Source: Cognatazoarcus sp050303815 (GTDB lineage: Bacteria > Pseudomonadota > Gammaproteobacteria > Burkholderiales > Rhodocyclaceae). From it: a stretch of DNA of 64,000 nt. Under the pieces are notes generated by a model. The model was not told the origin of the DNA. It ran no database searches and worked only from the letters and a program-made list of their open reading frames with translations. The stretch spans positions 37,007 to 101,006 of the forward strand of contig JBNLCM010000004.1 in assembly GCA_050303815.1 (NCBI GenBank), in the 5' to 3' direction. Within the stretch, counting starts at the first letter, position 1; the number at the start of each line of letters is the position of its first letter. Both the position numbers and the translations under genes were made by a program. Positions 1-8,119 of this stretch are shown piece after piece.

Positions 1-1417
1 AGTTCAGGAGCATGAAGAAGGCGAGGCCCGAGAACAGCAAGAGCTGTAGCTGGAAGACCACGTGGGCGCCGGTGTAAGGCTGGTAATCCACCGGATAGGG
101 CAGGATCGCGTACAGCGGATCGGGGTAGCAGCCGACGACGATACAGAAGGCGGAAAAGATCACCATCGCCCAGCGCATGCTTGACGGGGGGTCCTTCGGT
201 CGCATGCCGGAATCCTTCTGGAAGAACACGAACCACGGGAACTTGATGCCAGCGTGAAGGAACACCCCGGCCGACGCGGCCGCCAGCAGCAGCCAGACGA
301 TCATCATGTGCCCGTCGGCGGCGGACTGCGAGATCATCGACTTGGTGACGAAGCCGGATGTGAACGGGAAGGCGGAGATCGCCAGGGCGCCGATCGTGCC
401 GCAGATCGTGGTGAGCGGCATGCTCTGGAAGAGCCCGCCGAGGTCGGTACACTTGCGCTTGCCGGTGCGGTACAGCACGGCGCCGGCTGACATCAGCAGC
501 AAGGCCTTGTAGATGATGTGGGCGAAGGCGTGGGCGGCAGCGCCATTGAGCGCCATTTCCGTGCCGATGCCAATGCCGGTGACCATGAAGCCGACCTGGT
601 TGATGATCGAATAGGCCAGGATGCGCCGCATGTCGTTCTCGAGGATCGCGTAGACGATCCCGTAGAACACCATGTAGAGGCCGATCGGAATCAGGATCTC
701 GGTGCCTGGAAAGCCGCGCAGCAGCACATACACTGCCGTCTTGGTGGTGAACGCCGAGAGGAACACCGTGCCGCTCCACGACGCCTCCGGGTAGGCGTCG
801 GGCAGCCAGGCGGAGAACGGCGGCGCACCGGCGTTGATCAGGAAGCCGATCAGGATCAGCCAGTGGGCGAGCGAGTCCGGCTTCATCGCCTCGAAGGTGA
901 GGCTGCCGCCCTCGACCACGTGCCCGGTGATGCCAGCCATCAGGACCACGCCGCCGAACAGGTGCACCATCAGGTAGCGCATCGAGGCTGCCCGTGCCGA
1001 CGCACCGCCAGCCCAGATCACCAGTGTCGAGCCGACCGCCATCAACTCCCAGAACAGGAACAGGGTGACGAGGTCGCCGGCAAACACGGCACCGACCGCG
1101 GAGCCGGCGTACACGAAGGCCGCAGGGACTTCGATGCGGCTCTCCTGCTTGAGCGCGAAAACCCCGCCGACGAGCGCCATCAGAGTGAAGATCGTGGCGA
1201 AGACCCGGGCCAGGCGATCGCCGCGGACGAACTCAAGCGTGTAGTCCAGGAAGCCGACACGGCCAAAGATGCCGTCGCCCACCTGCCACACCATGAACAG
1301 CGCCACGGCCGGCACCAGCATGGCCAGGGTCGAGCGCGCCGAGCCACGAACGAAGGCCATCAGGATGCCGCCGGCGATCAGCAGCAGGCCCGGATGCAGC
1401 ATCATGTCATTCGTCAT
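1..1417 (-). CDS. Mrp/NuoL-M-type antiporter subunit D, third copy (3' end outside window)
   Basis: Membrane subunit of the proton_antipo_M (NuoL/NuoM/MrpD) family, expected to conduct H+ or Na+ in a multisubunit antiporter. About 472 codons are visible and the frame is still open at base 1, so the C-terminus is missing. Family signatures include WELMAVGSTLVIWAGG after the first helices, a central run around INAGAPPFSAWLPDAYP, and RRILAYSIINQVGF, the loop that usually precedes the conserved histidine and lysine helices. The ATG at 1417 overlaps the preceding small gene by 11 bases; in-frame ATGs at 1405 and 1402 are possible starts. It is the last visible gene of the mrp operon. It is more divergent from the two upstream D copies than they are from each other, and it could serve in place of the absent MrpA. 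Confidence 0.85.
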   Translation of the reverse strand, partial: MTNDMMLHPGLLLIAGGILMAFVRGSARSTLAMLVPAVALFMVWQVGDGIFGRVGFLDYTLEFVRGDRLARVFATIFTLMALVGGVFALKQESRIEVPAAFVYAGSAVGAVFAGDLVTLFLFWELMAVGSTLVIWAGGASARAASMRYLMVHLFGGVVLMAGITGHVVEGGSLTFEAMKPDSLAHWLILIGFLINAGAPPFSAWLPDAYPEASWSGTVFLSAFTTKTAVYVLLRGFPGTEILIPIGLYMVFYGIVYAILENDMRRILAYSIINQVGFMVTGIGIGTEMALNGAAAHAFAHIIYKALLLMSAGAVLYRTGKRKCTDLGGLFQSMPLTTICGTIGALAISAFPFTSGFVTKSMISQSAADGHMMIVWLLLAAASAGVFLHAGIKFPWFVFFQKDSGMRPKDPPSSMRWAMVIFSAFCIVVGCYPDPLYAILPYPVDYQPYTGAHVVFQLQLLLFSGLAFFMLLN

Positions 1418-1640
1418 AGTAGTCGTCCGGGCGCTTGAGCCACATCCCCAGCAGCTTCGAGCCGAACACCAGGATCACGCAGCCGATGAAGCCGAACCAG
1501 GCGTTGAAGGCCGGCAAGGCATCGATGCCGAAGTGCGGATGGGATTCGACGAAGAACTCCGCCACCACCGTCAGGGCCAGGATCGCGATAAACGCGATCC
1601 AGAGTTTGCGAATGGATTCCGGGCGAACCAGCCAGTGCAT
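1407..1640 (-). CDS. small two-helix membrane protein inside the mrp operon
   Basis: A 77-residue protein with two clear hydrophobic helices (about residues 14-31 and 45-66), a short loop between them, and an acidic tail ending DDYYDE. I do not recognise a named family. The start is the ATG at 1638-1640, two bases after the stop of the upstream D subunit and preceded by a GGGGAG ribosome site; the open frame extends further upstream but that part is antisense-like and overlaps the D gene. Its position between two D-like antiporter subunits, tightly spaced on both sides, suggests an accessory or assembly subunit of the complex. That role is inferred from context only. Confidence 0.7.
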   Translation of the reverse strand: MHWLVRPESIRKLWIAFIAILALTVVAEFFVESHPHFGIDALPAFNAWFGFIGCVILVFGSKLLGMWLKRPDDYYDE

Positions 1641-1642
1641 GG

Positions 1643-3145
1643 TCACTCCCCGCCGGCGACGGCGCGCGCCAGGCGCAGCACCGGCTCGTGGTAGATGAAC
1701 AGGATCAGGGTCAGCGACGCGGTGACCGTCTGCGCCAGCACCATCGGCCACGGCGCCTCGCCGTGGTCGTCGTGGTGATCGCCGTGGCCACCATGACCTG
1801 CCCCATCCGCAGGCTCGGCGACGGCAGCCTCGCGGAAGAAGGCCCGCCAGACGATGGGCAGGAAGTAGCCGGCATTGAGCAGGGTGCTGCCAATCAGCAC
1901 GCCGACGGCGATCCAGTGCTCGGAGCTCATCGCTGCCGACAGGATGTACCACTTCGAGATGAAGCCGGCGGCAGGCGGCAGACCAATCATCGACAGCGCA
2001 CCGATGGCGAAGGCCACCATGGTCCACGGCATCCTGCGGCCGATGCCGTCGAGCTGGCTCACTTCGGTCTTGTGGGCCGCGGTGTAGATCGACCCCGCGG
2101 CGAAGAACAGGGTGATCTTGCCGACCGCGTGGGCCGCGATGTGCATGGCCGCCCCGATGATCGAGATCGGAGCCAGCAGGGTCGCCGCCAGCGTCACGTA
2201 GGAGAGCTGGCTGACCGTCGAGTAAGCCAGCCTGCGCTTCAGATTGTCGGCCCGCAGGGCGACGATCGACGCGGCGACGATGGTGTAGCCGGCGATCAGG
2301 GGCACCCAGTCGGCGCTGCCCAGCGCCATCAGGTTGTCGGCGCCGAAGATATACACCACCACCTTGACGATGCTGAACACACCGGCCTTGACCACGGCCA
2401 CGGCATGCAGCAACGCCGACACCGGCGTCGGCGCCACCATCGCGGCCGGCAGCCAGCGATGGAAAGGCATCAGCGCACCCTTGCCAATACCGAACATGTA
2501 GAGCGCCATCAGCACTGCCGTTCCGGTCGCGCCGACGTGACCGGCGAGGATACCGCCCTCGCGGAAGTCCAGCGTGCCGGCCAGCACCCAGGTGGCGAGC
2601 ATGCCGGTGAGCAGGAAAACAATCGAGGTCCCCATCAGCACGCCGAGGTAGATACGCGCCGACTTCTTCGCGTGATCGGTCCCGTGGTGGGTGACCAACG
2701 GGTAGGTGATCAGCGTCATCGCCTCGTAAAACAGGAACAGGGTCAGCATGTTGCCTGCGAACGCGATGCCCTGGGCGGCGAAGATGGCCCCGGCGAAGCA
2801 GACGAAGAAACGGGTCTGGTTGCCTTCCTTGTTGCCGCGCATGTAACCGATCGAGTAGATCGAACTGACGATCCAGAGACCCGACGCGATCAGGCCGAAC
2901 AGCATGCCCAGCGGCTCGGCGGTGAGCTGCAGCGAGACCTCCGGCAACATCGGCAGCAGCATCAGTTCGGGCCGCGCCCCCGCCGCCACGTCGCCGTAGA
3001 GCGCAAGCACCTGGATGAAAAGGATGAGGGCGGTGCTCAGCGTGATGCCCTCACGCAGGTTCGGGCTGCGGCCGCTGACCGAGACCAGAACCAGGCCGAG
3101 CAGCGGCGTCGCGAGGATGCCGGCGAGAGCCATCGAACCGCTCAT
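1643..3145 (-). CDS. Mrp/NuoM-type antiporter subunit D, second copy
   Basis: A 500-residue proton_antipo_M family protein with about 14 predicted membrane helices. Visible signatures are ALMPFHRWLPAAMVAPTPVS (the transmembrane-7/8 region), RRLAYSTVSQLSYVTL and GLPPAAGFISKWYILSAA. The start is the ATG at 3143-3145, which overlaps the TGA of the upstream D copy as ATGA; a longer frame to 3220 exists but would run through the upstream gene. A His/Asp-rich loop near the C-terminus (HGGHGDHHDDHGE, about residue 455) is unusual and could bind metal or simply be a flexible loop. It belongs to the same operon as mrpE-F-G-B-C. The family is certain; the ion carried is not. Confidence 0.88.
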   Translation of the reverse strand: MSGSMALAGILATPLLGLVLVSVSGRSPNLREGITLSTALILFIQVLALYGDVAAGARPELMLLPMLPEVSLQLTAEPLGMLFGLIASGLWIVSSIYSIGYMRGNKEGNQTRFFVCFAGAIFAAQGIAFAGNMLTLFLFYEAMTLITYPLVTHHGTDHAKKSARIYLGVLMGTSIVFLLTGMLATWVLAGTLDFREGGILAGHVGATGTAVLMALYMFGIGKGALMPFHRWLPAAMVAPTPVSALLHAVAVVKAGVFSIVKVVVYIFGADNLMALGSADWVPLIAGYTIVAASIVALRADNLKRRLAYSTVSQLSYVTLAATLLAPISIIGAAMHIAAHAVGKITLFFAAGSIYTAAHKTEVSQLDGIGRRMPWTMVAFAIGALSMIGLPPAAGFISKWYILSAAMSSEHWIAVGVLIGSTLLNAGYFLPIVWRAFFREAAVAEPADGAGHGGHGDHHDDHGEAPWPMVLAQTVTASLTLILFIYHEPVLRLARAVAGGE

Positions 3146-4623
3146 TTCCAGGCCCCCACCATGGCTTCGGCGGCCGCGCGCGCCATGGAACCCGACCATG
3201 TCGCATCGAGACCGAACCACACACAGGCGGCAATCATCGCGAGGGCCGGCAGCAGCATCGACAAGGGCGCCTCGCCCTTGGCCGGGCTACCGGCAGGCGG
3301 CTCCCGGAAGTACGCGACCTCGACGAAACGCCAGACGTAGATGACCGCCAGCAGTGAAGACAGCATCACCGCGCCGGCCAGCCACCACAACCCTTCTTCC
3401 ATCGCCGCCGTCACCAGATACCACTTACTGATGAAGCCTGCGGTTCCGGGGATGCCGATCAGAGACAGGCCGCCAATGACGAAGGCGAAGCTGGCCACCG
3501 GCATGGTCCGGCCGAGACCGGCCATGCGCTCAAGGCTGGCGCCGCCATACCGCAGCACCACGCCGCCGAGCACCAGGAACATGCCGCCCTTGGTGAGCGC
3601 GTGATTGAACAGGTGGGCGATCGCCGCAGTCAGGCCACCCACGGAGCTCAAGCTGACGCCGAGGGTGATGTAGCCGATTTGAGAAACGCTCGAATACGCC
3701 AGCAGGCGCTTCACGTCCTTCTGGAAGATCGCCACGATGGCCGGGATGAACATCGCCGCAAGCGAGAACACCAGCAACAAGGTACCGGTGTGTCGTGCCT
3801 CGAAAACCACGGTCTCGCCGAAGATCGTAAAGAAATAGCGCATCAGCACGTAGATCGACACCTTGGTGGCCGTCGCAGCCAGGAAGGCCGACACGGCCGA
3901 TGGCGAATACGCGTAGGCGTTGGGCAGCCAGAGGTGGAGCGGGAACAGCGCAATCTTGAGCGAGATACCGACCGTGATGAACGCCAGCGCGGCCAGCGTC
4001 GCCCGCACGTCTCCCATCTCGGGCAGGCGCTGGGCCAGGTCGGCCAGGTTCAGGGTGCCGGTCTGGAGGTAGAGCAGGCCGATGCCGATCACGTACAGCG
4101 TGGCCCCGATCGTCCCCATCAGAAGGTACTGGTAAGAGGCCACGAGCGCGCGACGGTCGCGCCCCATCGCAATCAGCACATAGGTCGCCAGCGACGAAAT
4201 CTCGAGGAAGACGAACAGGTTGAACGCGTCGCCCGTGAGCAGGATGCCGAGCAGGCCCGCGAGGCAAAGCATCATCAGCGCGTAAAACAGGTAGTGTTCC
4301 TCCGCGCGGACTTCTGCAGCGATGCCAGTGCGACAGTACGGCATCACGAACACCGCCATCAGCGCAACGAGCAGGGCGACGAAGGCATTGGCGGGATCCA
4401 CCCGGTACTCGATGCCGAGGGGGGCAGGCCAGGTGCCGATCGCATAGCTGATCACGCCCTGTTCGACCGCCTGCTGCAGCAGCGGGATCGCGATCAACAG
4501 GGTGACGACGCTCGCCACCATCGCCACCAGCCAGCTCAAAAATGGCCGCCGCAACAGCACGATGAGCGGGGCCGTGATCAGCGGGACGATTACCAGGAGG
4601 ATCGGAAGGTGTTGTTTCAGCAA
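3142..4623 (-). CDS. mrpD: Mrp antiporter subunit D, first copy
   Basis: A 493-residue membrane protein, the copy in the canonical MrpD position directly after mrpC. Family signatures include ALFPLHLWLPNAYAYSPS, KRLLAYSSVSQIGYITLG and GIPGTAGFISKWYLV. The start appears to be TTG at 4621-4623, six bases after the mrpC stop; the N-terminus it gives (MLKQHLPILLVIVPLI) aligns with the usual first helix of MrpD, so the rare start is preferred over a later ATG. Its stop overlaps the ATG of the second D copy. In Mrp complexes this subunit forms one of the ion channels of the membrane arm. Confidence 0.9.
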   Translation of the reverse strand: MLKQHLPILLVIVPLITAPLIVLLRRPFLSWLVAMVASVVTLLIAIPLLQQAVEQGVISYAIGTWPAPLGIEYRVDPANAFVALLVALMAVFVMPYCRTGIAAEVRAEEHYLFYALMMLCLAGLLGILLTGDAFNLFVFLEISSLATYVLIAMGRDRRALVASYQYLLMGTIGATLYVIGIGLLYLQTGTLNLADLAQRLPEMGDVRATLAALAFITVGISLKIALFPLHLWLPNAYAYSPSAVSAFLAATATKVSIYVLMRYFFTIFGETVVFEARHTGTLLLVFSLAAMFIPAIVAIFQKDVKRLLAYSSVSQIGYITLGVSLSSVGGLTAAIAHLFNHALTKGGMFLVLGGVVLRYGGASLERMAGLGRTMPVASFAFVIGGLSLIGIPGTAGFISKWYLVTAAMEEGLWWLAGAVMLSSLLAVIYVWRFVEVAYFREPPAGSPAKGEAPLSMLLPALAMIAACVWFGLDATWSGSMARAAAEAMVGAWK

Positions 4624-4627
4624 GGTC

Positions 4628-5005
4628 TCAGGCGCGGTCGGTGGCGTTCAGTTCGTCTCTGGCATCGCGCTGGAGGATCTCCTCCTCCTCAATGCTGCCG
4701 TAGGCTTCCTTGATCCGCACGACCAGCGCCAGCCCGAGGGCGAGCGTGGCCACGCCGACCACGATCGCGGTCAGAATCAGCACGTGGGGGAGCGGATTCG
4801 AGTACACCTCGAAGCCTTCGCCGATGATCGGGGCGACACCACCAATCAGCTTTCCGGGCGCGATATAGAGCAGATACACCGCCGTCTGGAAGAGTCCCAG
4901 GCCGACCAGCTTCTTGATCAGGTTGCTCCGAGCGATGACGATGAACAGACCGACCATCAGGAGCAGGATGGTGACGAAATAGGTGTAGTGGCTGGCGAGA
5001 TTCAT
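4628..5005 (-). CDS. mrpC: Mrp antiporter subunit C (NuoK-like)
   Basis: A 125-residue protein with three membrane helices, homologous to NuoK/MnhC. The conserved stretch NPLPHVLILTAIVVGVA is the family hallmark, carrying the helix that follows the acidic second helix. Its length matches MrpC (about 110-125). The ATG at 5003-5005 overlaps the mrpB TGA as ATGA, so translation is probably coupled. The C-terminal tail (EEEEILQRDARDELN) is charged and cytoplasmic. It sits in the standard B-C-D order. Confidence 0.93.
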   Translation of the reverse strand: MNLASHYTYFVTILLLMVGLFIVIARSNLIKKLVGLGLFQTAVYLLYIAPGKLIGGVAPIIGEGFEVYSNPLPHVLILTAIVVGVATLALGLALVVRIKEAYGSIEEEEILQRDARDELNATDRA

Positions 5006-5445
5006 GTCGGATCATCGCCCTCCGGCACGTCGCGGCGACGCCCGGCAAAGACGTAGAAGATCTTGAGCATCACCGCTGAGACTGTGACCAGCACACCGAC
5101 CTCGACCCAGAAGATACCCCGGTGCTGACCATGGACGGGATCGTGGGCGAGGACGAAGTAGTCGAGAAAGTTGCCCCCGAGCAGCAGCCCCGCAACGCCG
5201 ACCCCCGCGTAGATCAGCACGCCAAGGGCAATCATCGCTTCGACCAGGGCGTCGGGCACGACCTTGCGGGCGCTCGGCAGGCCGTAGATCAGGGCGTAGA
5301 AGATCACCGCCGCCGCAATGATCACGCCTGCCTGAAAGCCGCCGCCCGGCCCGAAGTCACCGTGGAACTGGACGTAGGAGCCGAACATCACGGCAAATGG
5401 GATCAGCAGCTTGGCCAGGACGCGCAGGATGATATCGAGTCTCAC
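5002..5445 (-). CDS. mrpB: Mrp antiporter subunit B (MnhB domain)
   Basis: A 147-residue membrane protein of the MnhB/MrpB family with four helices. The family motif is seen at FGPGGGFQAGVIIAAA. The start is GTG at 5443-5445, overlapping the stop of the upstream gene as GTGA; a much longer open frame reaches 6045 but is antisense-like sequence from a neighbouring frame. It ends RRRDVPEGDDPT, and its TGA overlaps the mrpC ATG. It is part of the membrane arm of the antiporter. Confidence 0.92.
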   Translation of the reverse strand: MRLDIILRVLAKLLIPFAVMFGSYVQFHGDFGPGGGFQAGVIIAAAVIFYALIYGLPSARKVVPDALVEAMIALGVLIYAGVGVAGLLLGGNFLDYFVLAHDPVHGQHRGIFWVEVGVLVTVSAVMLKIFYVFAGRRRDVPEGDDPT

Positions 5446-5987
5446 GACACCTCCTTCCGATCGGCCCCGCCGGCGCCATCGTCCTTCTTCAATCGCTTGC
5501 GGGGTTTGCCCCGGCGCAGCAGGGCGATCACGCCAATGCCGGCCGTGAACACGACCGTCGTCTCGCCGAGCGTGTCGAAGCCGCGATAGCTGGCCAGCAC
5601 CTCGGTGACGACGTTGGGCACGCCGGTCTTGGCAGGCCCTTCCTTCAAGTACTGGGGTGCGACGTGCTGGTGGATCGGCGCCTGCGGATCCGAAAACGCC
5701 GGCAGGCCAAGCGTGCCGTAGACCAGCATGCCGCCAGTGACGGCCACCACGAACAGGGGTAGCCAGGGCTTGTGGATAGGCTTGGACTCGGTTCCACCGG
5801 CGAGGAAAATCGCGCCGAGCAGCAAAACCGTCGAGATGCCTGCGCCCACGGCAGCCTCGGTCATCGCCACATCGACCGCATCGAGGACGACCAGCAGCGT
5901 GGCCATCAGGAAACTGTAGATGCCCGACAGCAGGACGACGCCGAACAGGTTGCGCTGCCGTGCGATGCCGATCGCGGCGGCCCCCAT
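5442..5987 (-). CDS. MbhD/MbhE-like antiporter subunit (counterpart of the MrpA C-terminus)
   Basis: A DUF4040/MbhD domain (LDAVDVAMTEAAVGAGISTV) is followed by an MbhE-like part with further helices and the loop LASYRGFDTLGETTVVF. In Mrp systems these two pieces form the C-terminus of MrpA; in Mbh-type systems they are separate genes, and here they are fused. The coordinates begin at the first canonical start, ATG 5987. That start would cut the first helix: upstream in-frame codons read IILITVTAVVLLTL without a stop. A CTG at 6021-6023 overlaps the mrpG stop as CTGA, so the real start is probably non-ATG near 6023. Its stop overlaps mrpB. Confidence 0.85.
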   Translation of the reverse strand: MGAAAIGIARQRNLFGVVLLSGIYSFLMATLLVVLDAVDVAMTEAAVGAGISTVLLLGAIFLAGGTESKPIHKPWLPLFVVAVTGGMLVYGTLGLPAFSDPQAPIHQHVAPQYLKEGPAKTGVPNVVTEVLASYRGFDTLGETTVVFTAGIGVIALLRRGKPRKRLKKDDGAGGADRKEVS

Positions 5988-6019
5988 CAGCGTCAGCAGA
6001 ACGACGGCAGTGACGGTAA

Positions 6020-6343
6020 TCAGGATGATGCTTCTCCTTCGTCATCGGCCAGCACCGGCTTGGCGCCCCGCTCCAGCGCGGCGTTTGCCAGCGAGTGCGA
6101 AGCCGTCGGCGAGGTGAAGAAGATCAACAGCCCGAGGATCACCAGCTTGACACTGGCCAGCGAGAAGCCGGACTGCAGGATCAGGCCGAGGATGATCAGG
6201 CCGGCACCCAGCGTGTCGATCACGCTGGCAGCGTGCATCCGGGTGAAGAAGTCAGGCATCCGCAGCATGCCGATCGCACCGATGACGCAAAACGCGCCAC
6301 CGGCCGTGAGCAAGAGCCAGGTGAGGATATCCAGCAGGCTCAC
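6020..6343 (-). CDS. mrpG: Mrp antiporter subunit G
   Basis: A 107-residue protein of the MnhG/PhaG family with three helices. The diagnostic sequence is GMLRMPDFFTRMHAASVIDT, followed by TLGAGLIILGL and a helix ending near FFTSPTASH. The start is GTG at 6341-6343, overlapping the mrpF TGA as GTGA. The C-terminal tail is short and acidic (ADDEGEASS). It is a small membrane subunit required for antiport in characterised Mrp systems. Confidence 0.93.
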   Translation of the reverse strand: MSLLDILTWLLLTAGGAFCVIGAIGMLRMPDFFTRMHAASVIDTLGAGLIILGLILQSGFSLASVKLVILGLLIFFTSPTASHSLANAALERGAKPVLADDEGEASS

Positions 6344-6624
6344 GGGTCCTGCTCCGTTCGACCGGGCTCACCGAGGTCGCCGTAGCGGAAGAACTTCTGC
6401 AGCGCGATCGTGCCGATGATGTTGAGCAGGCCATAGACGATGGCCAGATCGACGAACTCAGGGCGCCCTGCCATGAACTGGAAGATCGCCAGCAACATCA
6501 TTGCCGCCGTCCCGACGGCATTGCCGGCCAGCGCCCGGTCGAAGACCGTCGGCCCGCGAAATGCGCGGATCAGCGCCAGCGCCAGAGTGACAAGCAGGGC
6601 GACGACCGCCGCGGCATAGATCAT
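6340..6624 (-). CDS. mrpF: Mrp antiporter subunit F
   Basis: A 94-residue protein of the MnhF/PhaF family with three helices. The family signature is RGPTVFDRALAGNAVGT, containing the conserved RxPxxxDR segment, followed by AIVYGLLNIIGTIALQKF. The ATG at 6622-6624 overlaps the mrpE TGA as ATGA. Length and helix layout are normal for MrpF, which in other bacteria is needed for assembly and for sodium/proton exchange. Confidence 0.93.
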   Translation of the reverse strand: MIYAAAVVALLVTLALALIRAFRGPTVFDRALAGNAVGTAAMMLLAIFQFMAGRPEFVDLAIVYGLLNIIGTIALQKFFRYGDLGEPGRTEQDP

Positions 6625-7103
6625 GACAGCCCCTCGAATTCGGTCACCCGCCGGTCCATGTCACCATCGGCCACGCCCGCGGCGCCCTCACGCGTCAAGG
6701 CGTGCACGAGGATCTCGTCGCCCGTGATATCCACCGATATCGTGCCGGGTGTCAGCGTAATGGAGTTGGCGTAAACCACCTGTCCGACCTGGCTCTTCTG
6801 GGAGGTCTTGACGCGAACCATCGTCGGGCTGATCGGCAGCGAAGGGTTGAGGATGATCTTGCTGACATCGATGGCCGACTTGACGATCTCCTTCAGCAGC
6901 CACGGCCAGTACAGCAGCGCGCTGGGGCTCAGGTGCATCGGGTGGCCTTCGTGGTCGATCACGTCCATCCTGTGCGCGAACCACACAACGGCGACAGCCG
7001 AAACCACGCCCATGGTCAGCAGGAACGGCGTGAAATAGCCGGACAGCACGACCCAGAAAGCGAAGAGCGTGATGATGACGCTAAGCGACCGGAAGATGCT
7101 CAT
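6621..7103 (-). CDS. mrpE: Mrp antiporter subunit E (first gene of the operon)
   Basis: A 160-residue protein of the MnhE family: an N-terminal pair of helices (about residues 8-25 and 26-45) and a soluble C-terminal domain with the family stretch YANSITLTPGTISVDITGDE. The ATG at 7101-7103 opens the operon and all following genes run in the same direction with overlaps. The divergent iclR-type gene starts 234 bases away, so the shared spacer 7104-7336 probably holds the operon promoter; I could not pick a convincing -35/-10 pair for this strand. Confidence 0.92.
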   Translation of the reverse strand: MSIFRSLSVIITLFAFWVVLSGYFTPFLLTMGVVSAVAVVWFAHRMDVIDHEGHPMHLSPSALLYWPWLLKEIVKSAIDVSKIILNPSLPISPTMVRVKTSQKSQVGQVVYANSITLTPGTISVDITGDEILVHALTREGAAGVADGDMDRRVTEFEGLS

Positions 7104-7279
7104 TGGTTCGAGATTTTATTCTGGTACTAAGCCCGGACTCTTATGGCAATGCACAAGAACGACCCCCCCTCGGGTGCCACACTATAGCTTCGAGCCGCCG
7201 ATCGAACAACGCCAAACGCCATTCCTTCGCCTCGCGCACCCCGAATCGGCCGCAGCGAAATTCACCTGACGCAGCCGAG

Positions 7280-7294
7280 TTTCACTGTGCGAAA
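7280..7294. promoter_or_regulatory. candidate operator (TTTC-N7-GAAA dyad) in the mrpE/iclR spacer
   Basis: The dyad TTTCACTGTGCGAAA lies 43 bases before the iclR-type ATG, in the divergent spacer with mrpE. Short dyads of this kind are common autoregulatory targets of IclR-type repressors. The rest of the 7104-7336 spacer shows no other structure I would defend. Binding is inference only. Confidence 0.25.
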
Positions 7295-7336
7295 TTTAGC
7301 GAAGCAGGTACCATCGGGGAACTAGGGAATCCCACA

Positions 7337-8113
7337 ATGAATGCACCTGAACAGAAGAATTCCATTCAGGTCATCGAGCGGATGATGCGCCTGCTCGATG
7401 TCCTGTCCGAGCATCCCGACCCGGTGCCACTCAAGACGCTGGCCCTTGAGACCGGCCTGCATCCCTCGACGGCTCACCGGATCCTGGCGGCAATGTCCGC
7501 GAGCGGATTTGTGGAACGGTCGGACAACGGCGTCTACCGCCTGGGCATCCGCCTGCTCGAACTCGGCTCGCTCGTGAAGTCGCGCATCTCGCTGCGCGAC
7601 ACAGCCATGCAGGCGATGCTGCAACTGCACCAGCAGACAGGCGAGAGCGTGAACCTGGGGATCCGCGACGGCGATGAAATCGTATACGTCGAGCGTACTT
7701 CCAGCGGCCGCTCCGCCGTGCGCGTCGTACACATCGTCGGCGCCCGCGCGCCGCTGCACGTGACAGCCACCGGCAAGCTCTTCCTCGCCGATGATGGCCC
7801 GGTCAAGATAAGGGACTATGCCCGACGAACCGGCCTGCCGCGGCTGACGTCAACGTCGATCGTGACGCTCGAGGCGCTCGAGAAGGAGATCGACAAGGTT
7901 CGCCGCCATGCCGTGGCCTACGACCTAGACGAAGTGGAGAACGGAGTGCGATGCATCGCCGCGGGCATCCGTGACGACAGCGGTTCGCTGGTGGCGGGGC
8001 TGTCGTTGTCGACGCCCTCCGAGCGCTTCAACCCCGACCTGGCGCCCGTCATCCGAGACACCGCAGACCGCATCTCCCGCTCGCTGGGCTACGTCCAGCA
8101 GTCGCTGCGTTGA
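7337..8113 (+). CDS. IclR-family transcriptional regulator
   Basis: A 258-residue regulator: an N-terminal winged helix-turn-helix (about residues 10-70, with LKTLALETGLHPSTAHRIL as the recognition region) and a C-terminal IclR effector domain (about 85-250, with IVYVERTSSGRSAVRV and ATGKLFLA). The start is ATG 7337, preceded by AGGGA; the open frame continues back to 7103 but that part has no homology and crosses the spacer. It is divergent from the mrp operon and convergent with the pbpG-like gene, with a 6-base gap. IclR proteins usually sense small carboxylates or aromatic acids. The ligand and targets are unknown here; the mrp operon or the nearby maeB/pckG genes are possible targets. 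Confidence 0.88.
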   Translation: MNAPEQKNSIQVIERMMRLLDVLSEHPDPVPLKTLALETGLHPSTAHRILAAMSASGFVERSDNGVYRLGIRLLELGSLVKSRISLRDTAMQAMLQLHQQTGESVNLGIRDGDEIVYVERTSSGRSAVRVVHIVGARAPLHVTATGKLFLADDGPVKIRDYARRTGLPRLTSTSIVTLEALEKEIDKVRRHAVAYDLDEVENGVRCIAAGIRDDSGSLVAGLSLSTPSERFNPDLAPVIRDTADRISRSLGYVQQSLR

Positions 8114-8119
8114 GCCGCA

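Noticed and set aside
1688..3340. 550-codon plus-strand frame
   Set aside because: Antisense of two antiporter genes; composition is that of a GC-rich shadow frame.
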